Below, in pieces: positions 7,862 to 17,840 of a stretch of 64,000 nucleotides of DNA (position 1 is its first letter; each line of letters starts with the position of its first letter). Both the position numbers and the translations under genes were made by a program. This DNA comes from Paracoccus aminovorans (GTDB lineage Bacteria; Pseudomonadota; Alphaproteobacteria; Rhodobacterales; Rhodobacteraceae). Below the pieces are notes generated by a model, which ran no database searches, had not been told where the DNA came from, and saw nothing but the letters and a program-made list of their open reading frames with translations. The stretch is taken from positions 1,828,837 through 1,892,836 of the forward strand of contig NZ_LN832559.1 of NCBI RefSeq assembly GCF_900005615.1, given 5' to 3'.

Positions 7862-9124
7862 ATGAACATCCTGATCCTTGGCAGCGGCGGGCGCGAACAT
7901 GCGCTGGCCTGGGCGGTGCGGCAAAATCCGAAATGCGACCGGCTGTTCGTCGCCCCGGGCAATGCCGGGATGGAGAGCCTGGCCCGGCTGGCGGAGCTGG
8001 ATATCCTGAACGGTCCCGCCGTGATCGGCTTTTGCGAGGAGAATGCCATCGACCTGGTGATCGTCGGTCCCGAGGCGCCGCTGGCCGCCGGGGTCGCGGA
8101 CGATCTGCGCGCGGCGGGGCTGCTGGTCTTTGGTCCCTCGAAGGCGGCGGCGATGCTCGAGGCCTCGAAAAGCTTCACCAAGGCGGTCTGCGACGCCTGC
8201 GGCGCGCCGACCGCCGCCTGGGCGCGCTTCGACGCGGCCGGGCCGGCACGGGATTATGTGCGGGCGCAGGGCGCGCCGATCGTGATCAAGGCCGACGGGC
8301 TCGCGGCCGGCAAGGGCGTCACCGTCGCCATGACCGAGGCCGAGGCCATCGCCGCCGTGGACGATGCCTTTGGCGGTGCCTTCGGCGCGGCCGGGGCGGA
8401 GGTGGTGATCGAGGAGTTCATGGCCGGCGAGGAGGCGAGTTTCTTCGTCCTCTGCGACGGCACGGACTGCCTGCCCATCGGCACCGCGCAGGACCACAAG
8501 CGCGTCGGCGAAGGCGACAGCGGGCCGAATACCGGCGGCATGGGCGCCTATTCCCCGGCGCCTGTGCTGACCCAGGCCATTCAGGACGCGGTCATGGCCG
8601 AGATCGTGCGCCCGACCGTGGCCGAGATGGCGCGGCGCGGCACGCCGTTCCAGGGCGTGCTCTATGCCGGGCTGATGATCGCGGACGGCCGCGCGCGTCT
8701 GGTGGAATACAATGTGCGTTTCGGCGACCCGGAATGCCAGGTGCTGATGATGCGGCTGGGCGCGCAGGCGCTGGACCTGATCCTGGCCTGCGCCGAGGGG
8801 CGGCTGGCCGAGGCCCGCGTCACCTGGGCCGAGGATCATGCGCTGACCGTGGTGCTGGCGGCCAAAGGCTATCCCGGCGCCTATGAGAAGGGCAGCGAGA
8901 TCGGCGGGCTGGACGGCCTGCCCGAGGATTCCGCGCATATGCTGTTTCACGCCGGCACGGTGCGGCGGGACGGGGTCTGGCTGGCCACGGGCGGGCGGGT
9001 GCTGGCGGCGACCGGTCGCGGCGCGAGCCTGGCCGAGGCCCGTGCCCGCGCCTATGCCCTGGCCGATGCCATCGATTGGCCGGGCGGCTTCTATCGCCGC
9101 GACATCGGCTGGCGGGCGCTTTGA
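7862..9124 (+). CDS. purD: Phosphoribosylamine--glycine ligase (GAR synthetase)
   Basis: A 420-residue enzyme that joins glycine to 5-phosphoribosylamine with ATP, the second step of purine synthesis. The N-terminal domain begins with the family signature ILGSGGREHALAWA (residues 5-18). The ATP-grasp core includes IVIKADGLAAGKGV, EEASFFVLCDG, DHKRVGEGDSGPNTGGMGAYSPAP and NVRFGDPECQ (about 285-294). Length and order are those of standard bacterial PurD. GCGGAAGGGG precedes the ATG. It is monocistronic here, with gene-end repeat blocks after the stop. Confidence 0.97.
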   Translation: MNILILGSGGREHALAWAVRQNPKCDRLFVAPGNAGMESLARLAELDILNGPAVIGFCEENAIDLVIVGPEAPLAAGVADDLRAAGLLVFGPSKAAAMLEASKSFTKAVCDACGAPTAAWARFDAAGPARDYVRAQGAPIVIKADGLAAGKGVTVAMTEAEAIAAVDDAFGGAFGAAGAEVVIEEFMAGEEASFFVLCDGTDCLPIGTAQDHKRVGEGDSGPNTGGMGAYSPAPVLTQAIQDAVMAEIVRPTVAEMARRGTPFQGVLYAGLMIADGRARLVEYNVRFGDPECQVLMMRLGAQALDLILACAEGRLAEARVTWAEDHALTVVLAAKGYPGAYEKGSEIGGLDGLPEDSAHMLFHAGTVRRDGVWLATGGRVLAATGRGASLAEARARAYALADAIDWPGGFYRRDIGWRAL

Positions 9125-9149
9125 GGCGGGGCCGCCCGGCGTCGGCCTT

Positions 9150-9233
9150 GCCGGGGTATTCGGGAAACCGTGAAAGCGCGAGGGAGGCGGGCCTTGGCAC
9201 GGCCGCATGAGTATTTTGGGAACGGAGAAATCC
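9150..9233 (+). repeat. Two degenerate gene-end repeat blocks behind purD
   Basis: GGGGTATTCGGGAAACCGTG at 9154-9173 and GAGTATTTTGGGAACGGAG at 9205-9223 are two imperfect copies of one motif. It resembles the ATATTTG...GAAG block of the other gene-end repeats. They lie between the purD stop and the leuA leader region and may help end purD transcription. Confidence 0.4.
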
Positions 9234-9264
9234 GGGCCGGGTGCGGGGCCGCGCGTTTTTTGTC

Positions 9265-9293
9265 TTTTCAAGCCGGTGGCGGCGGTCCTATAG
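9265..9293 (+). promoter_or_regulatory. Candidate promoter of the leuA leader
   Basis: TTTTCA (9265-9270) and CTATAG (9288-9293) are 17 bases apart. The expected start of transcription falls at the leader-peptide ATG (9302), so the leader mRNA would be leaderless or have only a few untranslated bases. Confidence 0.45.
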
Positions 9294-9301
9294 TCCGCGC
9301 C

Positions 9302-9400
9302 ATGACTCGGATGCGCCATATCAGCCCCGCCCGGAACGCGCAGGACAGCGCGCGCTTTGGCATGAGCCTCCGCGGTCTGCTTCTTCTTACGCTGCGCTGA
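9302..9400 (+). CDS. leuA leader peptide (leucine attenuation)
   Basis: A 32-codon frame that ends in G-LLLL-T-L-R-stop, with five leucine codons in the last eight sense codons, upstream of leuA. This is the hallmark of transcription attenuation by charged leucyl-tRNA. The leucine codons include less preferred CTT and TTC/TTA-like contexts (CTGCTTCTTCTTACGCTG). The stop codon lies inside the left arm of the first downstream hairpin, so ribosome position would decide which hairpin forms. No good ribosome-binding site precedes the ATG, which fits a leaderless start. An inner ATG at 9362 would give a 12-residue peptide with the same leucine run. Confidence 0.75.
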   Translation: MTRMRHISPARNAQDSARFGMSLRGLLLLTLR

Positions 9401-9451
9401 GCGGGTCTTCCGGGCCGCCGCTCAGTCTGGTTCGTGCCCGGTTTCACGAAC
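9397..9451 (+). promoter_or_regulatory. leuA attenuator hairpins
   Basis: The first hairpin pairs CTGAGCGG (9397-9404, overlapping the leader stop codon) with CCGCTCAG (9418-9425). The second pairs GTTCGTG (9430-9436) with CACGAAC (9445-9451). Both lie between the leucine-rich leader and leuA. Which one is the terminator is unclear because no long T-run follows either. Confidence 0.55.
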
Positions 9452-9486
9452 AAGCAACGATTCATGCGTAAGAAAGTCCGAAAGCC

Positions 9487-11049
9487 ATGACCGACAAGAA
9501 CCATGTCCTGATCTTTGACACCACCCTGCGCGACGGCGAGCAATCGCCCGGCGCCACCATGACCCATGACGAAAAGCTGGAAATCGCCCAGATGCTGGAC
9601 GAGATGGGCGTGGACATCATCGAGGCGGGCTTTCCCATCGCCTCGGAGGGCGATTTCGCCGCCGTGACCGAAATCGCCAAGCGCGCCCGGCACAGCGTGA
9701 TCTGCGGCCTGGCCCGGGCGCAGTTTCCCGACATCGACCGCTGCTGGGAGGCGGTGAAGCACGCCAAGCGGCCGCGCATCCATACCTTCATCGGCACCTC
9801 GCCGCTGCACCGGGCGATCCCGAACCTGGACATGGACCAGATGGCCGAGCGGATCCATGAGACCGTGACCCATGCCCGCAACCTGTGCGACAATGTGCAA
9901 TGGTCGGCGATGGACTCGACCCGGACCGAGCACGACTACCTGTGCCGCGTGGTCGAGATCGCGATCAAGGCCGGCGCCACCACCATCAACATTCCCGACA
10001 CCGTCGGCTATACCGCGCCGCGCGAATCGGCCGAGCTGATCCGCATGCTGCTGGAGCGGGTGCCGGGCGCCGACGAGGTGGTCTTCGCCACCCATTGCCA
10101 CAACGACTTGGGCATGGCGACGGCGAACAGCCTGGCTGCCGTCGAGGCGGGCGCGCGCCAGGTCGAATGCACCATCAACGGTCTGGGCGAGCGCGCCGGC
10201 AATACCGCGCTGGAAGAGGTCGTCATGGCGCTGAAGGTGCGTCACGACATCATGCCCTATTCGACCGGCATCGACACCACCAAGATCATGGGCCTGTCGC
10301 GGCGGGTGGCGCAGGCCTCGGGCTTCGTGGTGCAGCCGAACAAGGCGGTGGTCGGCAAGAACGCCTTCCTGCACGAATCGGGCATCCATCAGGACGGCGT
10401 GCTAAAGAACGTCGAGACCTTCGAGATCATGCGCCCCGCCGACATCGGCTTGAACGAGGCCAATATCGCCATGGGCAAGCATTCGGGCCGCGCCGCGCTG
10501 CGCTCGAAGCTGCGCGACCTGGGCTATGAGATGGGCGACAACCAGCTGAAGGACATCTTCGTGCGCTTCAAGGCCCTGGCCGACCGCAAGAAGGAGATCT
10601 ACGACGAGGATCTGGTCGCGCTGATGCAGGACAGCGCCGCCAATACCGAAAACGACTATCTGCAGGTCCGGCACCTGCGCGTGGTCTGCGGCACCGACGG
10701 CCAATCGGCCGAGCTGACGCTGAGCGTCGGCGGCGAGGACCGGTCCGTCCATGCCGAGGGCGACGGTCCGGTCGACGCCTGCTTCAACGCGGTCAAGGCG
10801 ATCTGGCCGCATGGCGCGCGGCTGCAGCTGTATCAGGTCCATGCCGTGACCGAGGGCACCGACGCGCAGGCCACCGTCACCGTGCGGCTGGAGGAGGACG
10901 GCCGCGTGGTCACCGGCCAGGCCGCCGACACCGACACCATCCTGGCCAGCGTCAAGGCCTATGTCGGGGCGCTGAACCGGCTGAAGGTGCGGCGCGAGAT
11001 GGTCGGCGAAGGCGCCGACGCCAAGCAGGTCAGCATGTATTCCCACTGA
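9487..11049 (+). CDS. leuA: 2-isopropylmalate synthase
   Basis: A 520-residue enzyme that condenses acetyl-CoA with 2-oxoisovalerate, the first committed step of leucine synthesis. The TIM-barrel catalytic domain opens with [16 protein letters not shown] (about 10-25), contains the metal-binding HCHNDLG (about 203-209) and NGLGERAGN, and is followed by the linker domain with [13 protein letters not shown]. The C-terminal LeuA regulatory domain, about 390-510, is where leucine feedback acts in known members. The gene stands behind a leucine-rich leader peptide, so both transcription and activity are probably leucine-controlled. A bidirectional hairpin follows. Confidence 0.97.
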   Translation: MTDKNHVLIFDTTLRDGEQSPGATMTHDEKLEIAQMLDEMGVDIIEAGFPIASEGDFAAVTEIAKRARHSVICGLARAQFPDIDRCWEAVKHAKRPRIHTFIGTSPLHRAIPNLDMDQMAERIHETVTHARNLCDNVQWSAMDSTRTEHDYLCRVVEIAIKAGATTINIPDTVGYTAPRESAELIRMLLERVPGADEVVFATHCHNDLGMATANSLAAVEAGARQVECTINGLGERAGNTALEEVVMALKVRHDIMPYSTGIDTTKIMGLSRRVAQASGFVVQPNKAVVGKNAFLHESGIHQDGVLKNVETFEIMRPADIGLNEANIAMGKHSGRAALRSKLRDLGYEMGDNQLKDIFVRFKALADRKKEIYDEDLVALMQDSAANTENDYLQVRHLRVVCGTDGQSAELTLSVGGEDRSVHAEGDGPVDACFNAVKAIWPHGARLQLYQVHAVTEGTDAQATVTVRLEEDGRVVTGQAADTDTILASVKAYVGALNRLKVRREMVGEGADAKQVSMYSH

Positions 11050-11072
11050 TCCCGGCACGAAAACCGGAGCGA

Positions 11073-11098
11073 GGGGCGGTCGTTCAGGCCGCCCCTTT
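11073..11098. terminator. Hairpin between convergent leuA and the glycosyltransferase-like gene
   Basis: GGGGCGG (11073-11079) pairs with CCGCCCC (11089-11095), followed by TTT on the + strand. The hairpin overlaps the stop codon of the minus-strand neighbour and can serve leuA as a terminator. Confidence 0.5.
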
Positions 11099-11923
11099 GC
11101 GTTCGACGAAGCCCAGGTCCACGCCTTGCAGAAAGGGGAAATCCTCGGCGAGGTCGCGCTGGAAGTCCTCGGCCGTCAGCGGCTGGAACCATTTCGGGAA
11201 TTTCGCCCAGATCGTGGCGACCGAGTCGCCCTCGTCCCAGCGGGTCTGCACATAGCCCAGGCCTTGGATGTCGGTCAGGCCCGGGAAATGCTTGGGCAGC
11301 TGGAAATGGTTCAGCGCATAGATGCAGCGCCCGGGCACGCGCATCCTGACCGCCGCGCCGGCGCCGATGAAAGGCTGGTGCGCGCGCCAGAAGCTGACCG
11401 GCTCGCCCTCGTAGCTGCCGAAGACCAGGCCCTGCGGATAGCTGATCGCGAAGGCGGGCAGGTCCTCGAAGCGCCGGGCGTGGCGGCGCAGTCGCGCAAC
11501 ATGGTGGCGCGAGAAGGCGTCGTCGTCGTCGACCCGGAACTGGATCGCCGTCCGGCCCGCCGCCTCGGCCGCGCGGTGCAGCGGCTGGCGCAGCGCGTCG
11601 AGCGTGTTGCGGCTGTCCGAGACGATCAGCCGGATCTGCGGCACCCCCGCGCAAAGGTCGCGCAGCCGATCAAGCCATTCGCGCGGCATCTCGGGCGAGG
11701 TCAGCAGCCAGAAGCTGAAATCGGCGTCGGTCTGCGCCTTGACCGAGGGCAGGCACAGCGTCTCGAAGGCGGCGAAGCGGCGCGCCAGCCGCTCGGGCGC
11801 GTAAAGCATGGCGCGGCGGCGCGCCATCAGCGCGGGGGCCTCGCCGTCCTTGCCCGTCGTCTCGGCCCAGTCGCATTTCCCGAGAAACGAGAAGCGGCAG
11901 ATTCCCACGATGTCGTCCCGCAA
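11084..11923 (-). CDS. Putative rhamnosyl-transferase-family glycosyltransferase
   Basis: A 279-residue soluble protein that resembles the 'putative rhamnosyl transferase' family (PF11316-type) of Rhodobacterales and related bacteria. The start GICRFSFLG, the segment RLARRFAAFETLCLPSVKAQ and WLLTSPEMPREWLDRL are typical. The acidic cluster VDDDDAF at about 131-137 is a good candidate for the nucleotide-sugar/metal-binding DxD motif. No membrane segment is seen. Neighbours do not reveal the acceptor. A clean promoter (CTTGAC-17-CTAGCC) stands 37 bases upstream, so the gene is transcribed alone. Confidence 0.65.
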   Translation of the reverse strand: MRDDIVGICRFSFLGKCDWAETTGKDGEAPALMARRRAMLYAPERLARRFAAFETLCLPSVKAQTDADFSFWLLTSPEMPREWLDRLRDLCAGVPQIRLIVSDSRNTLDALRQPLHRAAEAAGRTAIQFRVDDDDAFSRHHVARLRRHARRFEDLPAFAISYPQGLVFGSYEGEPVSFWRAHQPFIGAGAAVRMRVPGRCIYALNHFQLPKHFPGLTDIQGLGYVQTRWDEGDSVATIWAKFPKWFQPLTAEDFQRDLAEDFPFLQGVDLGFVERKGAA

Positions 11924-11960
11924 TTCCCGCCCTCTGCCCGCTGCCGATCCACGCCCGGCA

Positions 11961-11989
11961 GGCTAGGCAGCGCACCGGTCCGGGTCAAG
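11961..11989 (-). promoter_or_regulatory. Promoter of the glycosyltransferase-like gene
   Basis: Read on the minus strand, CTTGAC (11989-11984) and CTAGCC (11966-11961) are 17 bases apart. This is the best match in the window to the local promoter pattern. The ATG is 37 bases downstream. Confidence 0.55.
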
Positions 11990-12044
11990 CGCGCGCGCCG
12001 CCCTCCGATGGCGGCCACTCTCCCGGAAGATGAAAATTTTATGG

Positions 12045-12073
12045 TTTTCCCCGGTCGAGGCACGGCCTATATG
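12045..12073 (+). promoter_or_regulatory. Candidate promoter of the mre operon
   Basis: TTTTCC (12045-12050) and TATATG (12068-12073) are separated by 17 bases. They leave a 5' untranslated region of roughly 100 bases before mreB. Confidence 0.45.
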
Positions 12074-12117
12074 TCCAGCACCTTCGGCGGGGGCGACTCA
12101 TCGGGGCAATCAGGTAA

Positions 12118-13215
<1,098 letters not shown>

Positions 13216-13225
13216 CGCCCGGGCC

Positions 13226-14209
13226 ATGGCGCGCAAGGGCCCCGACTACGCGGCTCCGGTCCGCCGCATCCTGGTGTCGCTGCTGGTGCTGGTGCTGCTG
13301 GCGATCTTCCTGTTCTGGCAGATCGACAGCCCGCGGGCCGAGCGGATGCGGGCGGCCTTCATCGACCGTTTCGTGCCCGGCTTCGACTGGGCCATGGTGC
13401 CGGTGACCAAGCTGTCGCGCATGGTCGCGGGCTTCCAGTCCTATTCCCGGCTCTACGAGCAGAACCAGGAGCTGCGGCGCGAGCTGCAGAAGATGTCGGC
13501 CTGGAAAGAGGCCGCGGTGCAGCTGGAACAGGAAAATGCCAAGCTGCTGGCGCAGAACAACGTGCGCATCGACCCGGCGCTGACCTCGGTTTCCGGCGTG
13601 GTGATGACCGACAGCGGCACGGCCTTTCGCCAGTCGGTGCTGCTGAACGTCGGCGCCCGCGACGGCATCCTGGACGGCTGGGCGACCATGGACGGGCTGG
13701 GGCTGGTCGGGCGCATCTCGGGCTTGGGGCAGACCACCAGCCGGGTCATGCTGCTGACCGATCCGACCAGCCGGATCCCGGTGTCGATCCTGCCCTCGGG
13801 GCAGAATGCCTTGCTGACCGGGGACAATACCGCCCTGCCGGCGCTGGACTTCATCGAAAGCCCGGAAAACATCCGCCCCGGCGACCGCGTGGTCAGTTCG
13901 GGCGACGGCGGCGTGTTCCCGGCCGGGCTGCTGGTCGGCCAGGTGGCGCTGGCCAGCGACGGCCGGCTGCGGGTGCGGCTGGCGGCCGACTATGGGCGGC
14001 TGGAGTTTCTGCGCGTGCTGCGCAGCCATCCGGCCGAGCAACTGGCCGACACCGGTCTGCTGATCCCGCCGCCGCCCAGCGATTTCATCGGCCCGCCGAT
14101 GCCGCCGGTGATGGAGCTGGACTCGGCCGAGCCGGCCGAGACCGGGGCGGTCGCCGAGCCCGAGCCCCTGCCCGCGCCCCCGGCCGAGCCCGAGGCCCAG
14201 AATGATTGA
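13226..14209 (+). CDS. mreC: Rod shape-determining protein MreC
   Basis: A 327-residue bitopic inner-membrane protein whose periplasmic part links MreB to PBP2 and RodA. It has a short basic head, a membrane segment at about 15-33, a coiled coil at about 70-110 (YEQNQELRRELQKMSAWKEA) and the two beta-barrel domain with GVVMTDSGTAFRQSVLLNVG and RVMLLTDPTSRIPVSI. The C-terminus is a Pro/Glu/Ala-rich tail, common in alphaproteobacteria. It starts 10 bases after mreB and overlaps mreD by eight bases. Confidence 0.95.
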   Translation: MARKGPDYAAPVRRILVSLLVLVLLAIFLFWQIDSPRAERMRAAFIDRFVPGFDWAMVPVTKLSRMVAGFQSYSRLYEQNQELRRELQKMSAWKEAAVQLEQENAKLLAQNNVRIDPALTSVSGVVMTDSGTAFRQSVLLNVGARDGILDGWATMDGLGLVGRISGLGQTTSRVMLLTDPTSRIPVSILPSGQNALLTGDNTALPALDFIESPENIRPGDRVVSSGDGGVFPAGLLVGQVALASDGRLRVRLAADYGRLEFLRVLRSHPAEQLADTGLLIPPPPSDFIGPPMPPVMELDSAEPAETGAVAEPEPLPAPPAEPEAQND

Positions 14210-14732
14210 GCCTGCCCGCCGCCGGCGCGTCCTGGGACAGGCGCTCTACATCGCGCTGTTCCTGGCGATCCTGTTCTGGCGGCTGCTGCCGCTGGCGCCG
14301 GGGCGGGTGATCTGGCCCGGTCCCGACCTGGGGCTGTGCCTGACGCTGATCTGGGTGTTGCGCCGGCCCGAGCAGGCGCCGGTGCTGACAATCGCCGCGC
14401 TCTACCTGATCGAGGACATCCTGCTGCTGCGGCCCATCGGCCTTTCCGCCGCCATCGTCGTGCTGGGCACCGAGGCCGCAAGAAAGCGCGAGCACCGTTG
14501 GCGCGAACTGCCATTCATGGTTGAATGGCTGCGGGTGACGACGCTTCTGGCGCTGATGATGCTGGCCGACCGCTTCCTGCTGACGATCTTCTTCCTGACC
14601 CCGCCGCCGCTGGGCCAGGCCATGCTGCAATTCATCGCCACCATCGCCGCCTATCCGCTGGTGGCGGGGTTGGCCGCCTGGGCGCTGGGCCTGCCGCGCA
14701 GCACCGCCGAACGAGACGCGAGGACCCGCTGA
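14202..14732 (+). CDS. mreD: Rod shape-determining protein MreD
   Basis: A 176-residue polytopic inner-membrane protein with about five hydrophobic segments, in the position where MreD always stands. Sequence conservation in this family is low; the identity rests on the membrane pattern (YIALFLAILFWRLLPLAPG, LLALMMLADRFLLTIFFL), the length and the context. The ATG overlaps the end of mreC by eight bases, which suggests translational coupling. mrdA follows after three bases. Confidence 0.9.
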   Translation: MIEPARRRRVLGQALYIALFLAILFWRLLPLAPGRVIWPGPDLGLCLTLIWVLRRPEQAPVLTIAALYLIEDILLLRPIGLSAAIVVLGTEAARKREHRWRELPFMVEWLRVTTLLALMMLADRFLLTIFFLTPPPLGQAMLQFIATIAAYPLVAGLAAWALGLPRSTAERDARTR

Positions 14733-14735
14733 CCG

Positions 14736-16682
14736 ATGCGCAAATCCGACCGCGAAATCGTCGAAAGCAGCCGCCTGATCACCCGGCGCGTGCTGATGCT
14801 GGGGGTGATCCAGGCCGCCGTCGTCTCGGTCCTGGGGCTGAAGCTGCGTTCGATGCAGATCGAGCACGCCGACGAATACCGCATGCTGTCGGACGGCAAC
14901 TCGATCAAGATCCGGCTGTTGCCGCCGGCGCGCGGGCTGATCCTTGATCGCCACGGCACCATCATCGCCGGCAACGAACAGAACTATCGCGTCACCCTGA
15001 CCCGCGAAGAGGCGGGCGACGTCTCGGCCGTGATCGCCAGGCTGCGCCGCATCATCCCGATGACCGACCGCCAGGCGGCCGAGATCCTAGAGGAAATCCG
15101 CAAGCGCAGCGCCGTCACCCCGGTCATGGTCGCCGACCGGCTGAGCTGGCCCGAGTTTTCCTCGATCGCGCTCAACGCCCCCGCCCTGCCCGGCGTGACC
15201 CCGGAATCGGGCCTGTCGCGCAGCTATCCGCGCGCCGGCGATTTCTCGCATGTGCTGGGCTATGTCGGGCCGGTTTCCGATTACGACCTCTCGAAGATCG
15301 AGAACCCGGACCCGGTGCTGCGCCTGCCCGAGTTCCAGCTGGGCAAGGTCGGCATGGAGGCCAAGCTGGAAGAGGCGCTGCGCGGCAAGGCCGGCGCCCG
15401 CCGGATCGAGGTGAACAGCGCCGGCCGCGAGATGCGCGAGCTGTCGCGGCAGGAAGGCCAGCAGGGCGCCACCGTGCAGACGACGCTGGACGCGGGCCTA
15501 CAGAACTTCGCCACCCAGCGCCTGGGCCAGGAAAGCGCCGCCGCCGTGGTCATGGACGTGACCAACGGCGACGTGCTGGCGATCTGCTCGTCCCCGGTCT
15601 TCGATCCGAACAAGTTCGTGCGCGGCATCTCGGGACCGGATTACCGGGCGCTGATGAACCACGACCACCGGCCGCTGGCCGACAAGACCGTGCAGGGCGC
15701 CTATCCGCCCGGCTCGACCTTCAAGATGGTCACGCTGCTGGCCGGGCTGGAATCGGGGGTCATCAACCCCGGCTCGCGCTTCTTCTGCCCGGGCTCGCTG
15801 CAGGTGGCCGGCCGCAGGTTCCACTGCTGGAGCCGCGGCGGTCACGGCACCATCGACGCGGTCCGCAGCCTGGAACAGTCCTGCGACGTCTATTACTACG
15901 AACTGGCGCAGCGCGTCGGCATCGACCGCATCGGCGCCATGGCCCGCAAGCTGGGCATCGGCGTCAAGCACGACCTGCCGATGTCCGCCATCGCCGAGGG
16001 CATCGCCCCCGACCGCGCCTGGAAGCGGGAACGCTACGGCCAGGAATGGCAGGTCGGCGATTCGATCAACGCCTCGATCGGCCAGGGCTATGTGCTGGCC
16101 TCGCCCCTGCAACTGGCGGTGATGACGGCGCGGGTGGCGACGGGGCGCGCGGTCTCGCCGCGGCTGGTCAAGGCCATCGACGGCGTCGCCGAGACGGTGC
16201 CGGACTGGCCCGAACTGGGCATCAACCCGCTCAACCTGCGCACCGCCCGCGCCGGCATGGATGCGGTGATGAACAGCAGCCACGGCACCGCGCGCCGCGC
16301 CCGCATCATCGCGCCGGAATGGCAAATGGCGGGCAAGACCGGCACCTCGCAGGTCAGGAACATCACCGCCGCCGAACGCGCGCGCGGGGTGATCTCGAAC
16401 GACCAGCTGCCTTGGAACCGCCGCGACCACGCGCTTTTCGTCTGCTTCGCGCCCTTCGACATGCCGCGCTATGCGGTGTCGGTGGTGGTCGAGCACGGCG
16501 GCGGCGGTTCGGCCGTGGCGGCGCCCATCGCCCGCGACATCCTGCTTTACGCGCTGGCCGGCGGCCTGCCGCCGATCAGCGCCTATCCCGACGACGGCAC
16601 CCGCGCCAAAGTGCAGGAAATGTGGTCGAAGATGAACCTGGCCCCCTCGACCCGCCCGGCCGAGACGCGCGCGAAAGCCTGA
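14736..16682 (+). CDS. mrdA: Penicillin-binding protein 2 (elongation transpeptidase)
   Basis: A 648-residue class B penicillin-binding protein that cross-links peptidoglycan during cylinder growth, together with RodA. One N-terminal membrane segment (about 18-38) is followed by the dimerisation domain with PPARGLILDRHGTIIAGN. The transpeptidase domain carries S327-T-F-K330 in PPGSTFKM, S382-C-D384 in place of the usual SxN, and K534-T-G in GKTGTSQ. SxD is the form normally seen in PBP2 proteins. It is three bases behind mreD and three bases ahead of rodA. Confidence 0.96.
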   Translation: MRKSDREIVESSRLITRRVLMLGVIQAAVVSVLGLKLRSMQIEHADEYRMLSDGNSIKIRLLPPARGLILDRHGTIIAGNEQNYRVTLTREEAGDVSAVIARLRRIIPMTDRQAAEILEEIRKRSAVTPVMVADRLSWPEFSSIALNAPALPGVTPESGLSRSYPRAGDFSHVLGYVGPVSDYDLSKIENPDPVLRLPEFQLGKVGMEAKLEEALRGKAGARRIEVNSAGREMRELSRQEGQQGATVQTTLDAGLQNFATQRLGQESAAAVVMDVTNGDVLAICSSPVFDPNKFVRGISGPDYRALMNHDHRPLADKTVQGAYPPGSTFKMVTLLAGLESGVINPGSRFFCPGSLQVAGRRFHCWSRGGHGTIDAVRSLEQSCDVYYYELAQRVGIDRIGAMARKLGIGVKHDLPMSAIAEGIAPDRAWKRERYGQEWQVGDSINASIGQGYVLASPLQLAVMTARVATGRAVSPRLVKAIDGVAETVPDWPELGINPLNLRTARAGMDAVMNSSHGTARRARIIAPEWQMAGKTGTSQVRNITAAERARGVISNDQLPWNRRDHALFVCFAPFDMPRYAVSVVVEHGGGGSAVAAPIARDILLYALAGGLPPISAYPDDGTRAKVQEMWSKMNLAPSTRPAETRAKA

Positions 16683-16685
16683 GCG

Positions 16686-17828
16686 ATGAGCTATCTGAAC
16701 TATCACGTCGCCCAGGTGCCGACCGGCTGGCGCAAGATCCTGCACCTGAACTGGCCGCTGGTTTTCCTTGTCACGGCCGTCAGTTGCATCGGCTTTCTCA
16801 TGCTCTATTCGGTCTCGGGCGGCGACATCGACCGCTGGGCCATGCCGCAGATGGAGCGTTTCGCCGCCGGCATGGTCCTGATGTTCGCCCTGGCCTTCGT
16901 GCCGATCTGGTTCTGGCGCTCGATCTCGGTGATCTCCTATGTGATCTGCGTGCTGCTGCTGGTGCTGGTCGAACTCATGGGCGACATCGGCATGGGCGCG
17001 CAGCGCTGGCTGGTGCTGGGGCCGATCCGCATCCAGCCCTCGGAGCTGACCAAGGTCGCCTTCGTGATGACGCTGGCCGCCTATTACGACTGGCTGCCGG
17101 TCGAGAAGGTCTCGCGCCCGTTCTGGGTGCTGATCCCGGTGCTGCTGATCCTGCTGCCGACCGGGCTGGTGCTGATGCAGCCCGACCTCGGCACCTCGAT
17201 CATGCTGATCGCCGGGGGCGGCATCGTCATGTTCGCGGCCGGGGTCAGCCTATGGTATTTCGGCGCCGTCATCGCCATCGTCGTCGCCAGCGTGACGGCG
17301 GTGATGGAGAGCCGGGGCACCGACTGGCAACTGCTGCACGACTACCAGTTCAAGCGCATCGACACCTTCCTCGACCCCGGCTCGGACCCATTGGGCGCGG
17401 GCTACAACATCGCCCAGGCGCAGATCGCGCTGGGTTCGGGCGGCTGGTCGGGGCGCGGCTTCATGCAGGGCACGCAGTCGCGGTTGAACTTCCTGCCCGA
17501 AAAGCACACCGACTTCATCTTCACCTCGCTGGCCGAGGAGTTCGGTTTTGTCGGCGCCGGCTCGCTTCTGGCGCTTTACGTGCTGATCCTGGGCTTCTGC
17601 CTGCATTCGGCGCTGACCAACCGCGACCGTTTCGCGAGCCTGTTGACCATCGGCATCGCCGGGACGTTCTTTCTGTATTTCTCGATCAACATGGCCACGG
17701 TCATGGGGATGCTGCCCGCCAAGGGCTCGCCCCTGCCGCTGGTCAGCTATGGGGGGACCTCGCTGATGATCCTGCTGATGGGTTTCGGCATCCTGCAATC
17801 GGCGCATGTCCACCGACCTCGTGGATAG
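16686..17828 (+). CDS. rodA: Rod shape-determining protein RodA (SEDS glycosyltransferase)
   Basis: A 380-residue polytopic inner-membrane protein that polymerises peptidoglycan glycan strands in the elongation complex. About ten hydrophobic segments are seen, together with SEDS family features: GAQRWLVLGPIRIQPSELTK (about 105-124), LMQPDLGTSIML, QFKRIDTFLDPGSDPLG, FLPEKHTDFIFTSLAEEFGFVG and the late LPLVSYGGTSL. The length is typical. Adjacent to its partner PBP2; a ghrA-type gene starts 12 bases later and may be read from the same mRNA. Confidence 0.96.
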   Translation: MSYLNYHVAQVPTGWRKILHLNWPLVFLVTAVSCIGFLMLYSVSGGDIDRWAMPQMERFAAGMVLMFALAFVPIWFWRSISVISYVICVLLLVLVELMGDIGMGAQRWLVLGPIRIQPSELTKVAFVMTLAAYYDWLPVEKVSRPFWVLIPVLLILLPTGLVLMQPDLGTSIMLIAGGGIVMFAAGVSLWYFGAVIAIVVASVTAVMESRGTDWQLLHDYQFKRIDTFLDPGSDPLGAGYNIAQAQIALGSGGWSGRGFMQGTQSRLNFLPEKHTDFIFTSLAEEFGFVGAGSLLALYVLILGFCLHSALTNRDRFASLLTIGIAGTFFLYFSINMATVMGMLPAKGSPLPLVSYGGTSLMILLMGFGILQSAHVHRPRG

Positions 17829-17840
17829 GGGCCCCCGCGG

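Noticed and set aside
15879..15887. SxD instead of SxN in the PBP2 transpeptidase site as a sign of inactivation
   Set aside because: SxD is the usual form of this motif in PBP2-type enzymes, and the other motifs (SxxK, KTG) are intact.
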